This document shows, in pieces, positions 53,432-62,195 of a stretch of DNA of 64,000 nucleotides (position 1 is its first letter; every line of letters starts with the position of its first letter). The notes under the pieces were generated by a model. The model saw nothing but the letters and a program-made list of their open reading frames with translations, searched no databases and was not told the DNA's origin. Source of the stretch: a halophilic archaeon (GTDB taxonomy: Archaea > Halobacteriota > Halobacteria > Halobacteriales > Haladaptataceae); NCBI GenBank assembly GCA_003298465.1, contig QNGA01000005.1:62001-126000 (forward strand), written 5' to 3'. Position numbers and translations under genes: made by a program.

Positions 53432-54390
53432 ACACCGTGTTTCCAGTGAAACGGGGAAAAGGAGGGGGAGGGTGGAGAAGAAACAAAGGTAGAGGAAAAC
53501 GAAAAAGCCAATAGTAGAAACAAGATCGAAGAGCGAAAAATGCGAAGGTGAAAGAAAACGAGCGTCAGAGCAGGAAAATTGGTAAAACATCCAGACAAGA
53601 GGATGAAGGCACTGCATAGAGGAGACGTTTCACTGGAAACACGGTGTGCGGCCAGTCCGAATCAAAATCTCATCAAGATGCCATTAGTCGAATATTGCTT
53701 TCTTGTTTCTTGAAACGGTGTGTAGCCGCCATGTTTTCCTCAGATTCACTTCTCTCGGATGAATTGGACCACTGTCGTGGATTTCACTGGAAAGGAGGTG
53801 TGTGCCATTTCCTAAACCGTATTTTTGAAGCTGAATACGAAGGTTTCACCGGAAACGAGGTGTGCTTCAGAGGGAATAATCTTTCAATGACAGAATTGAC
53901 TTCTACCGTACGTCCACTTTTATTCTTTCTCTCATGACTTCCTCGCAGTCTAATTCTTATCTCAGCCGCGTGTTCTTCTTCTCTTTCGTCCTGTGGAGAT
54001 GGAGACACCACGTTTCCAGTGAAAATCGCTAGCAAGCTAACACCAAAAAGAGACGCAACCATCGTTTCCCGTGGAATAATTCGCGACTTCGTCGCTTTTT
54101 CTTTTGTATATTTGATTTACTCAATGGGCTATAGGGGCCTTTAGAACTTAAAATAACCGGTTTCTGGCCAGGATTTGATAGTATTCTCCCTTCTTTCTTC
54201 CATCCCCCGCCCACCTTTTGCTCCCCATTTCACTGGAAACGTGGTGTGTGTCTCTCGCTCCTCCTTTGGTCTTCTACTCTCAAGTCGCTCTCCTGCCGTG
54301 ATTCTAGCCTCGTTGTTGCCACTATCTGCATCGGCCGTTTTCATCGCCTTTCCCCGCAACAGTAAAGGGATTTCACTGGAAACGTGGTGT
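53432..54390 (+). other. Replication origin 1: seven ORB repeats upstream of orc1/cdc6
   Basis: Seven copies of a TTTCACTGGAAACGTGGTGT-type motif are present, the layout of haloarchaeal origin recognition boxes. They are at 53432-53452 (-), 53627-53647 (+), 53781-53801 (+), 53843-53863 (+), 54005-54025 (-), 54227-54247 (+) and 54370-54390 (+). The first two are exact inverted copies over 21 bases, enclosing a purine-rich tract (A/G on the + strand, including GGGGAAAAGGAGGGGGAGGG). The region is much more A+T-rich than its surroundings and has no convincing gene between 53164 and 54392. The last ORB ends two bases before the orc1 ATG. Origin function is inferred from this architecture. Confidence 0.9.
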
Positions 54391-54392
54391 CT

Positions 54393-55589
54393 ATGAGCGA
54401 CGCCGACTCGGACGAACTGTTTTCCCGCGAGGACGTGATCTTCGCCAAGAAGGAGCTCCTCGAGATCAACCATCTCCCTGACCACGGACGAATTGTTGGC
54501 CGTGATGATGAAATTTCAGCGCTTGCAAACGCACTTAATCCGGCGCTGTTCAACCAATCTCCGAGTAACGTCCTCCTGTACGGTAAAACTGGCACTGGCA
54601 AATCACTCTGTGCAAAGCATGTCTCCCAACGACTCGTTGACGAAGCAGACGAGGAAGGTGTCTCGGTCGGCGTTGCCTATGTCGACTGTGCCCAAGACAG
54701 CACCGAGACTCAGGCAGTCCAAACTATCGCTAGCGGGACGAACACCACTGCCACCGATATCTCTATTCCGGACAAAGGGATCTCAACATCGACGTACTAT
54801 AAACGGCTCTGGCGTATTCTTGACAAGGAGTACGATGTCGTCATCGTCATTTTGGACGAAATCGACAAGCTAGAAAACGACGATATTCTTATGCAACTTT
54901 CGCGCGCGGGCGAGGCCGGAAAACTCGAACGCTGCAAGCTCGGCGTTATCGGCATCAGTAACAAGATCAAGTATAAGGACCGAATGGACGAGCGAGTAAA
55001 ATCGAGCCTCTGCGAGCGTGAGTTCGTCTTTCCGCCGTATGACGCCAATCAGTTGCGGTCAATCATGGAGGCGCGTAGTGACGCCTTCCGCGAGGGCGTA
55101 CTTGAACCCGGAACTATCCCACTCGCCGCTGCCCAGGCCGCCCAAGAACACGGCGACGCCCGGAAGGCCATTGACATCCTCCGGTACGCAGGCGAACTTG
55201 CGCAGACGGAGAACGCTGCTACCGTTCGCGAGGAATACGTTAAGAAAGCTCGCGAGCGCGCAGAGAACGACCGGTTCCGCGAGCTCATCCGCGGTGCGAC
55301 ACCACACTCAAAGTACGCACTTCAGGCGCTTGCCATCCTCTCGCTTGACAACGACGAGGACGCTTTCCGGACAACTCGCGTCTACGAAGTGTACGAACAG
55401 GTTTGCCGGCAGATGGACAGTGACCCGCTCTCTACACGACGTGTTCGGGATCTACTTCGCGAGCAGGCGTTTCTCGACGTTATTGAGCAGACGCGTCAGA
55501 GCGGCGGGAGCGCAGAAGGAAGCTACACCGAACATCGACTACTCGAAGATCCCCAGGTCGTCAAGAAAGTTCTCGTCTCAGAAACGTAG
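54393..55589 (+). CDS. orc1: Orc1/Cdc6 replication initiator 1
   Basis: 398 residues from the ATG at 54393 (MSDADSDELFSREDVIFAKK); the in-frame GTG 9 bases upstream lies inside an ORB. The AAA+ ATPase has Walker A YGKTGTGKSLCAKH (63-76), Walker B VVIVILDEIDKLEND (149-163) and sensor-1 LGVIGISNKIKYKDRM. The ARKAIDILRYAGELA helix follows, then a C-terminal winged helix (YEVYEQVCRQMDSDPLSTRR, RVRDLLREQAFLDVI) that recognises ORB DNA. It should bind the ORBs upstream, load the MCM helicase and, because an ORB abuts its start, may control its own expression. It is paralogous to the 58990 gene. Confidence 0.96.
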   Translation: MSDADSDELFSREDVIFAKKELLEINHLPDHGRIVGRDDEISALANALNPALFNQSPSNVLLYGKTGTGKSLCAKHVSQRLVDEADEEGVSVGVAYVDCAQDSTETQAVQTIASGTNTTATDISIPDKGISTSTYYKRLWRILDKEYDVVIVILDEIDKLENDDILMQLSRAGEAGKLERCKLGVIGISNKIKYKDRMDERVKSSLCEREFVFPPYDANQLRSIMEARSDAFREGVLEPGTIPLAAAQAAQEHGDARKAIDILRYAGELAQTENAATVREEYVKKARERAENDRFRELIRGATPHSKYALQALAILSLDNDEDAFRTTRVYEVYEQVCRQMDSDPLSTRRVRDLLREQAFLDVIEQTRQSGGSAEGSYTEHRLLEDPQVVKKVLVSET

Positions 55590-55763
55590 CCCTCTCTGTA
55601 CCTGTGCCGGCCTTGCCACGAGTCCAGGTATCACGCCGACTCACCCACTTCGATATAGCGCTTTTAACTTTATAACCCAAGAAAAGAACTTCCACTGGAA
55701 TTCAAACTATAGAATCTCTATCTTTTCTCAGGCGAGAATCCCGTCGTTCACAGAACTGCGAGG

Positions 55764-55799
55764 CGAAAGTCCACGGCTTCACCCGTGGGAGGAGGTCAA
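55764..55799 (+). repeat. Solo right-end hairpin at a gene stop
   Basis: GGCGAAAGTCCACGGCTTCA with CCCGTGGGAGGAGGTCAA is a right end in plus orientation with a different stem (CCACGG/CCGTGG). Its terminal TCAA, read from the minus strand as TTGA, contains the TGA of the zinc-hydrolase gene. It fills the 55590-55795 gap. Confidence 0.7.
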
Positions 55800-57508
55800 G
55801 AAGTCGAGACAATAATTTTGGCAGTGTCCGTAGCCCCGTCTTCACTCTGGACCTGCAGCGTCACGGTGAATTCTCCACAGACGCGCGGCGTCATTGTAAT
55901 TTGTTGTCCGGTCTTCTCGATCTTTCCGTCACTGTCAAGATCCCACTGATATTTCGCGATCTTACCGTCGGGATCTTTCGATTTGGATGCGTCAAACGTT
56001 ATTTCCGTGTCCCTACTTACGCGATTACCAGCGTGTGTTGCTTTAATTTGAGCCACAGGTGGTTTGTTCCGCTTATCTGGCTTCTTGTCTCCCTGTGGTG
56101 TTGTCGTAGTTGTTGTCTCCCCGCTAGTTGTCGATGGTGCCCCTTGAGACGTCCTAGTCTGCGTCGTTTCCTGGATTGTGGTGGTCGACGATGTTGTCGT
56201 TTTCTCGGATGTCGTGGTTGCCGTCTTCGCGGATGTCGTCGTAGTCGTCGACTCACTAGTTGTGTCGGTGGTTGTCGTTTTTGTTGTAGACGTGGTTGGC
56301 GCAGTGGTTGTTTTCTTGGTTGTCGTTGTTGGGTTGTTGTCCGGTGTAGTGTTCGTTGTTTTCTTCGATGTTGTTGGGGTCGTCGTCCGGTTTTCGGTTG
56401 TCGTTGTCGACTCCGCTGTCGTTGTTGTAGCCGTTTTCTCAGGAGTCGTAGTTGACGTCTTTGTCGTCGTTGTCGTGGTGGTTGTCGTGGTGGTGGGTGT
56501 GGTGTTTGAGGTGGTTGTCGTGGTGGTGGGTGTGGTGTTTGAGGTGGTTGTCGTGGTGGTGGGTGTGGTGTTTGAGGTGGTTGTCGTGGTGGTGGGTGTG
56601 GTGTTTGAGGTGGTTGTCGTGGTGGTGGGTGTGGTGTTTGAGGTGGTTGTCGTGGTGGTGGGTGTGGTGTTTGAGGTGGTTGTCGTGGTGGGAGTCGTTG
56701 TTGGTGTTGTGGTCTTGTTTTGTGATGTGAAGAGCTTGTCTTGGACGAGTTGTCGAACGAGTTGCTGATGCCACTTGACTCGTTTCCTTTCTGCTGTATT
56801 ATGGGATGTGACTTCTGCCAGATATGCGTTTGCACCGGTATCTCGTGCTGTCTTATGTGCGAGCATCCCAGTTGGTTCATCTCCTGGGCTGGAGAAGGGG
56901 ACGGCTGTGAATTCGTATGCTTCTCGCGAAACGTAGTTTTTGTTCAGGTGCTTGACTGTGGCTTTGGCTTTCTGTTCAGTTGCCTCGTCCCAGGAACGGA
57001 AGATGGCTTGTCCGACACCGCCAATCATGTTTCCGTCCCAGATGCCCCGTGATGCATGCAGGTCGATAAAGACGTCTGGCTGGAATTTAGCTACGACACC
57101 CCAAATAGCGCGTGCGAGTTTTGTTGTTGGCTTCTTGCCAGTTGGGAATTGACGATTAAGATCATATCCGCCACTTCCAGTTCGTCGCCTGGCCTTGACA
57201 GCGTATGCATTTGCCCGTGGAATTACTATGAGTGTCCCACGGTCGATGTTCCACTTCGCGATCTTTGCTGCTGCGAGAAAGCCAGCTTGTTCATTTCCGT
57301 GCATTCCACCGACGACCATCACTGTCGGCCCAGCCTCGGCTGCAGTCGTAACGTATACTGGGGTTTCTCGTTTTGTGTTGGCCATCAGAGTCGATGAGTC
57401 CCGTGTCAGACTTTCACCTTTCTTGGCACTATTTGTTTGTAGTGCGCTCATTCCAAGTAGTCCGATACTGCCTGTTGCCGTCAGAAACGTCCGCCGTGAG
57501 GGAGTCAT
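55796..57508 (-). CDS. Tat-exported M14/AstE-like zinc hydrolase with Thr-rich stalk and PKD domain
   Basis: 570 residues from the ATG at 57506-57508 (MTPSRRTFLTATGSIGLLGM, Tat signal). Residues 50-245 are a succinylglutamate-desuccinylase/M14-type domain with zinc ligands H70 and E73 (GGMHGNEQAG) and H151 (FIDLHASRG), plus YDLNRQFP. From about 255 to 460 the protein is Thr-rich, beginning with six near-identical 11-residue units (SNTTPTTTTTT), each with an N-T-T sequon. A PKD-like domain ends it (EITFDASKSKDPDGKIAKYQ). It probably acts on a cell-surface or peptide substrate. The stop TGA comes from a mobile right end, but the PKD domain appears complete. Confidence 0.88.
   Translation of the reverse strand: MTPSRRTFLTATGSIGLLGMSALQTNSAKKGESLTRDSSTLMANTKRETPVYVTTAAEAGPTVMVVGGMHGNEQAGFLAAAKIAKWNIDRGTLIVIPRANAYAVKARRRTGSGGYDLNRQFPTGKKPTTKLARAIWGVVAKFQPDVFIDLHASRGIWDGNMIGGVGQAIFRSWDEATEQKAKATVKHLNKNYVSREAYEFTAVPFSSPGDEPTGMLAHKTARDTGANAYLAEVTSHNTAERKRVKWHQQLVRQLVQDKLFTSQNKTTTPTTTPTTTTTSNTTPTTTTTTSNTTPTTTTTTSNTTPTTTTTTSNTTPTTTTTTSNTTPTTTTTTSNTTPTTTTTTTTTTTKTSTTTPEKTATTTTAESTTTTENRTTTPTTSKKTTNTTPDNNPTTTTKKTTTAPTTSTTKTTTTDTTSESTTTTTSAKTATTTSEKTTTSSTTTIQETTQTRTSQGAPSTTSGETTTTTTPQGDKKPDKRNKPPVAQIKATHAGNRVSRDTEITFDASKSKDPDGKIAKYQWDLDSDGKIEKTGQQITMTPRVCGEFTVTLQVQSEDGATDTAKIIVSTS
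56470..56700. repeat. 33-bp tandem coding repeat
   Basis: Six nearly identical 33-bp units (each containing GGTGTGGTGTTTGAGGTGGT) encode the SNTTPTTTTTT units of the zinc hydrolase on the minus strand. Unit length is a multiple of three, so copy number can change without a frameshift. Confidence 0.9.
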
Positions 57509-57735
57509 AGCTTTCACTCCTACAATCAAACCACTTCTATTTTAGGTTTTTGTTACTAAATAAATATAACGACAGAGCCAAACCTTCAACAAATTATTAG
57601 ATCATGTCTAAGTTTTATCTAAAAGATAGGGCTTAGTCGATATTATCTCAGTGTAATCATCAGACGATTCCACCATACCTACAACCGCTTATCGGTACTA
57701 AAATAGGGCTTGGCAGCAAAAGAAGCAAATACTCT

Positions 57736-58404
57736 ATGGAACGACGAACGTTCATAACTGGCCTAGGTATAAGTACAGTAACGCTTCTGGCGGGCTGTTC
57801 AAGCAATGAGGGCACAGACTCAACATCTACTAGTCCTACGAGTACGACCACCACACCTACATCGACGAGCCAATCAGTATCTGAAACAGCCGACGAGACA
57901 ACCTCAATGACCGACGAAGAGGAGTCAACAACGACTACCGAAGAATCCTCAACAGATACCTCAGCTTCGACAACGAGCTCTACTCAGGAGATACGGACAA
58001 CTTCTATCGGAGAACCAGTTGAAATAAAGAATGGCCTTCGACTGACCGTTGCAAATCCCCAACTTGTGGACTCTTACACCCTCAACGGCGAGGAGATAAC
58101 TCCGAAGAAGGGGCATGTCCTGGGCCTCCTTACATTCAAATTGCAAAACACGAATGAGAATGCTCAGACGTTACCTAGTATGGAGGCGCCTTCCGTTCGG
58201 ACGGACGAAGGAGAATATGGGTTAATCACTGGTGTTGAGGAAAAGTGGGAGACGTTTACATCTGCAGATATCGATCCCGTAAGCTCAAAATCCATGAAGG
58301 GTGTTTTTGAGGTTCCAAAATCAGCCCGTTACGCTGGTGGACTTGCGGTACAGCTTTCATATACTATCTCCGGAGAGAAACGAACTATTCGCTGGAAACG
58401 ATAA
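57736..58404 (+). CDS. Tat lipoprotein with a DUF4352-like beta-sandwich
   Basis: 222 residues. MERRTFITGLGISTVTLLAGC is a twin-arginine signal with lipobox. A Ser/Thr/Glu linker of about 70 residues follows. The C-terminal domain (GEPVEIKNGLRLTVANPQLV, GHVLGLLTFKLQNTNENAQT, VSSKSMKGVFEVPKSARYAG) has the DUF4352-type immunoglobulin-like pattern. It is likely a surface adhesin or sensor of unknown ligand. Codon use is more A+T-rich than the glycan genes, as in the whole origin region. Confidence 0.8.
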   Translation: MERRTFITGLGISTVTLLAGCSSNEGTDSTSTSPTSTTTTPTSTSQSVSETADETTSMTDEEESTTTTEESSTDTSASTTSSTQEIRTTSIGEPVEIKNGLRLTVANPQLVDSYTLNGEEITPKKGHVLGLLTFKLQNTNENAQTLPSMEAPSVRTDEGEYGLITGVEEKWETFTSADIDPVSSKSMKGVFEVPKSARYAGGLAVQLSYTISGEKRTIRWKR

Positions 58405-58520
58405 CTGTCTGCTCTTCGATTCTGCTTGTCAGTTATTGTCGGATGAACACTGAAGCCTTTCTTTATACAGAATAAAACTCACCCCCTACCCTACTTTTCA
58501 CGAGAGTTCGGCCATACTCT

Positions 58521-58951
58521 CACCCCGCGTTTCCGATGGAACCGATAATTGGTGTATGAAATTTCCCAAATGGTCGGTTCCGAACGCGGTTTACGTTGGA
58601 TGGGATGAATTAATTATTAGTAGATGTAGCATAAATATCTCATTGACTCAAATTTAATAACGGAAGTTGGTGACTTGTCATTCACCACTTTACCAGAAAC
58701 ATACCAATGACATTTGCTCCCGACGAGGGGACAAAGGGACCGACACTCTTTCCAACCCCTACTTCGGGTGGAGTAGTACCGACCATTTTCTCATTCCATC
58801 GGAAATGTGGGGTGAGTGTATCCGGGTCCATCGGAAATCCGGTGCGCTTCCAGGGGAAACGCGGAGTTGGATAACGGCTATAGAATCTCCAACTCTCACG
58901 TTTTCCCATTTTCCATCGGAAATAGGGTGTGATTCCATCGGAAATGCGGTG
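58521..58951 (+). other. Replication origin 2: second ORB family upstream of the second orc1/cdc6
   Basis: Copies of a TTCCATCGGAAATGCGGTG-type motif lie at 58521-58543 (-, GGTTCCATCGGAAACGCGGG on that strand), 58794-58814 (+), 58827-58844 (+), 58911-58929 (+) and 58933-58951 (+), with a weaker one at 58848-58866. The centre (CATCGG) differs from the ORBs of origin 1 (CACTGG), while the GGAAA...GGTG part is shared. A very A+T-rich stretch (about 58606-58665) lies between the first and the other copies and is a candidate unwinding element. The gap 58405-58989 contains no gene. Confidence 0.85.
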
Positions 58952-58989
58952 GCAAGCGTTAAGTGCGTGGTCGCTGAGCGTTGCAACAG

Positions 58990-60183
58990 ATGCCAGCGAA
59001 AACTAACTACTTCGGCGCAGACGAGTCAATCTTCGCTGAAAAGAGTTTACTTAGGGTTTCCCACCTACCTAACGAAGACAGGATAATCGGCCGGGATGAC
59101 GAACTCCACGAAATCGGGAATTGTATGCAAGATGGTCTCCAGGGAGAAGCTCCCACCCACGCTATGATCTATGGCAAGACTGGGACTGGGAAATCCCTCT
59201 GTTCAAAGTTCATTTGTGAAGATTTGGTCGACCGTGCAGAATCTAACAACGTCAATGCAGGATACGTATATATCGACTGCACACAACAATCCACCGAGAC
59301 GAAGGTCTGCCGTGAAATGGCCCACACTCTTAACGATGAGGAAACTACTGATATATCTGTCCCCTATTCCGGGATATCTACGGCCGATTATTATCGAAGA
59401 CTGTGGGACATCCTCGACCAACTCTACAACATCGTGGTCGTCATATTAGACGAGATAGACCGTCTGGATGGAGATGATATCCTCTATCAACTGAGTCGGG
59501 CACGAGAGTCCGGCAAAATGAACGATGCTCATATTGGCATTATCGGAATCAGCAATAAAATGAGATATGAAGAAAAACTCAATCAGCGAGTCAAATCCTC
59601 ATTCTCGAAGCGGGATATCGTCTTCTCTCCCTACGACGCAGATCAGATTCGGGAAATACTTGAAAACAGATCAGACGCCTTTTACGATGATGTTCTCAAT
59701 GAGGGTGTCATTCCGAAGGTAGCCGCTATTTCCGCACAAGAACATGGTGACGCCCGAAAAGCCATCGACATTCTCCGATACGCAGGAGAAGTCGTCGACA
59801 ATTCAGACGGGGAGACAGTGACGGAGGAGCACGTCGACATGGCCCAAGAGCGGGAACAAGAGGGCCGCATACGAGAACTCATAGAAAGTTCCCCGAATCA
59901 CTCCAAATTTGCTCTCCATTCGATAGCACGGCTAAGCCTTCGGTCGGAGAAAAAGAGGCCGGAGGTTGAAGGTTCGGATGTTTATGAAATGTATGAGTCG
60001 ATTTGCGAGGAAAGGGGGAGTGATCCTCTCACACAACGACGGCTAAGGGACATCCTCGACGAAATGAAATTTCTAGGAATCATTAATCGAGAGAGGAAAA
60101 GTAAGGGAAGGGAGGGAGCATATACCACCAACCGCCTCCTCGAAGACCCCGAGATGGTACTCCGAGCCTGTTCCGAAATGTAG
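58990..60183 (+). CDS. Orc1/Cdc6 replication initiator 2
   Basis: 397 residues from the ATG at 58990 (MPAKTNYFGADESIFAEKSL); the TTG 9 bases upstream is not needed. It has Walker A YGKTGTGKSLCSKF (61-74), Walker B VVVILDEIDRLDGDD and sensor-1 IGIIGISNKMRYEEKL. The winged helix differs from initiator 1 in its recognition region (YEMYESICEERGSDPLTQRR, RLRDILDEMKFLGIINRERK). It is homologous along its whole length to the 54393 protein, so the two arose by duplication or joint acquisition and now pair with different ORB sets. A terminator-like hairpin lies 139 bases downstream. Confidence 0.96.
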   Translation: MPAKTNYFGADESIFAEKSLLRVSHLPNEDRIIGRDDELHEIGNCMQDGLQGEAPTHAMIYGKTGTGKSLCSKFICEDLVDRAESNNVNAGYVYIDCTQQSTETKVCREMAHTLNDEETTDISVPYSGISTADYYRRLWDILDQLYNIVVVILDEIDRLDGDDILYQLSRARESGKMNDAHIGIIGISNKMRYEEKLNQRVKSSFSKRDIVFSPYDADQIREILENRSDAFYDDVLNEGVIPKVAAISAQEHGDARKAIDILRYAGEVVDNSDGETVTEEHVDMAQEREQEGRIRELIESSPNHSKFALHSIARLSLRSEKKRPEVEGSDVYEMYESICEERGSDPLTQRRLRDILDEMKFLGIINRERKSKGREGAYTTNRLLEDPEMVLRACSEM

Positions 60184-60321
60184 CGTGTATTCCCACATCT
60201 CGCGTGGCCCTGCTTCAGACAGCGTATGCGTCTAGTTCCACACCGCTTCATGAGACCGATCGACGCCGAGGACGTCGAAGACTGCGACGACTTCTCGAAG
60301 TGAAAGGCCTATCGAATGAAG

Positions 60322-60358
60322 GCGCACCCCGAACACTTTATTGGTGTTCGGGGTGCGC
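60322..60358 (+). terminator. Perfect 15-bp hairpin after orc1/cdc6 number 2
   Basis: GCGCACCCCGAACAC (60322-60336) and GTGTTCGGGGTGCGC (60344-60358) pair perfectly around a TTTATTG loop. It could terminate the orc transcript or act as a mobile-element or replication-related structure. The rest of 60184-60615 is A+T-rich (60480-60560) and without a convincing gene. Confidence 0.5.
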
Positions 60359-60615
60359 TCATTCTCCCAGTCTCATTATAATTCCCACGTCTAATGTCTC
60401 ACTGAGGAGATCTGCGAGTTCCATGATCAGTTCTCGCTTTGGTCTTCTCGTTTCTCAAACTCACTGAACTAGACAGTTACAAATAAACCAAATAACATAT
60501 TTTAATATAGGTAAGAATACTATTATGTAATCCACCATACACAAGATTTAAACTTAAGGCAAGTATTTTGCTAAAATACGGTCCCTAACCAAGCTACTGC
60601 CGTAACATAACAACA

Positions 60616-61743
60616 ATGAACATGAAGAAGTTTCTGAGCATACTCCTCGCCGGTATGCTCTGTGTTTCAGCATTCGGTGTCGTACAGGCTGGAGACACGG
60701 CGAACGTCTCCGAGAAGAAAGAAAAACCAACGCCTCCTGATAAATTCATCATCGAGGCAAAGGAAGTAACGATGGAGAACTGGTCGTTCGTGATCGGCCC
60801 AGACGAAAAGGTCGACCGGACAGTTACCATTGAAGAGACTACAATCAAAAATAAGGAATACAATATTCCGCTCAAGAAACTGGCGCAGAAGCCCTCCATG
60901 ATGGAGACTGCAATGATGCCTGCGAAAAAACAGGCTCAGAAACAGGCCAAAAAGGAGGTCAAGCACAACAAGGGCGAAACCGTCCGTATCCGCATTAAGA
61001 GCATCAAAATCCGGAACGTTGCTATTGTCGTTGACTTGCCGGACAAAATGTCGAAGATGAAGCAGCTGGCAAAGAAAATGCAGCAGAGCCAGAAAAAGCA
61101 GATGGCGTCCGCCAAGGGTGACTCCTCAGCGGCAGACAAGAAGGGTCCCAAGGCCGGTTATCGGCTCACCATCGAAGAAATGCACATCGATAAGTGGTCC
61201 TTCGTCGTGGGCACTGACCGCACTCCCGAGAAGACGCTGACGTTCGGTGACTTCACGATGAAAGACCGCGTCATCCGTCCCGCCCAGCTTGCTGCCGGGA
61301 ACCAGCAGTCCAAAATGCTGGAAGGTATGGCAAGCAACTCCGACCTGCCCAACAACAATGTCGGAACCTACTGTGTCATAATTCAAAACGTTCACATCGA
61401 AGACGTCACCTTGCTCTTCGGCAACGCGAAGAAGCCCGACACTCCCGGTGAATCCGAACCGCCGAAGAACGGAAAGACGACCGATTGTAACTGCGAAAAC
61501 GGCGGTGACAACGGTAACTCTGGTGACAACGGTAATTCGGACACGACGACTACTGCAGACGACGGTAATAACAACGGTGACTCAAAGACGACAACTGACG
61601 AAAACAATGAAGGCGACAACGGAAGCGACGAGTCCACCACTACGGAAACTACGACGAATGACGGTGGACAGCCTGGATTCGGCGTTGCCGTGAGCCTCAT
61701 CGCGATCCTCTCGGCCGCGTTCCTCGCGTATCGCCGAGAATAA
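60616..61743 (+). CDS. PGF-CTERM surface protein with internal duplication
   Basis: 375 residues. The Sec signal is KKFLSILLAGMLCVSAFGVV. Two repeated modules are visible: A at 44-83 (VTMENWSFVIGPDEKVDRTV) and 183-221 (MHIDKWSFVVGTDRTPEKTL), B at 122-143 (IRIKSIKIRNVAIVVDLPDK) and 251-273 (CVIIQNVHIEDVTLLFGNAK). A Lys/Gln-rich linker joins the halves. A Thr/Asn/Gly stalk (about 290-350) precedes PGFGVAVSLIAILSAAFLAY and a basic end, the PGF-CTERM signal for archaeosortase cleavage and lipid attachment. An ectodomain rich in Lys and Met is odd for a haloarchaeon. The function is unknown. Confidence 0.88.
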   Translation: MNMKKFLSILLAGMLCVSAFGVVQAGDTANVSEKKEKPTPPDKFIIEAKEVTMENWSFVIGPDEKVDRTVTIEETTIKNKEYNIPLKKLAQKPSMMETAMMPAKKQAQKQAKKEVKHNKGETVRIRIKSIKIRNVAIVVDLPDKMSKMKQLAKKMQQSQKKQMASAKGDSSAADKKGPKAGYRLTIEEMHIDKWSFVVGTDRTPEKTLTFGDFTMKDRVIRPAQLAAGNQQSKMLEGMASNSDLPNNNVGTYCVIIQNVHIEDVTLLFGNAKKPDTPGESEPPKNGKTTDCNCENGGDNGNSGDNGNSDTTTTADDGNNNGDSKTTTDENNEGDNGSDESTTTETTTNDGGQPGFGVAVSLIAILSAAFLAYRRE

Positions 61744-61836
61744 TAAGGGTACATAGACCCCTTCTTTCGCCTCTGAGTGTGGGACCGCTCAGATTACAAA
61801 ATTCCTCTTTTTAGCTGAATTGCAGGCGCTAGGCCC

Positions 61837-62195
61837 CTTCCTCCACGGAGTGAGTGGAGCGAACGGAGTAGGGAGGGGATACAGCGCCGTCTTTGGTCAC
61901 GTTCACTGCACGCCATAGCCTTACTACCTCTGCGTTCGAACGGTGTAGTAAGACACTCACTCCAATGCGTCCGGTGTTCAAACGCGACAATAAGCGTGCA
62001 TCGGTCGTGGCAGTCGAGTGTCCATCCGGTAGGAGTGGGACACTCCGAACCGCCTGTAAAGGAAAGTCGCCTGCGGAGTCTGGAACCGCTGTGGAAACGG
62101 TTTCTGCACGTTCTGACGTAGAAACAGGAAGCCCCCACCTCAACAAGTGAGGGCTGGGTAAGCCCGAACGCGGTAGGTGGGAGTAGCTCACCGAG
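61837..62195 (+). mobile_element. tnpB-less IS605-type remnant (MITE-like), copy 2
   Basis: It is homologous to 43140-43490 in opposite orientation: left end GGGAGGGGATACAGCGCC, tail frame VFKRDNKRASVVAVECPSGR and GTLRTACKGKSPAESG, right end AAGCCCCCACCTCAACAAGT ... GTAGGTGGGAGTAGCTCACC. It contains only the tnpB C-terminal tail and right end. In the remaining 62196-62619 there is a weak 51-codon frame at 62242-62397 (MYFVREIDSSLQVVLQLAVN) that I do not trust. Confidence 0.7.

Noticed and set aside
53644..53937. Plus-strand frame of 97 codons inside origin 1
   Set aside because: It runs through two ORBs, has no haloarchaeal composition and is explained by low stop frequency.
56470..56700. 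Regular 33-bp repeats that look like a CRISPR array
   Set aside because: There are no unique spacers; the units are contiguous, in frame, and encode a Thr-rich stalk within the zinc-hydrolase gene.
60204..60467. Frame of 87 codons after the second orc gene
   Set aside because: It reads through the perfect hairpin at 60322-60358 and has Arg/Ser-rich random composition.
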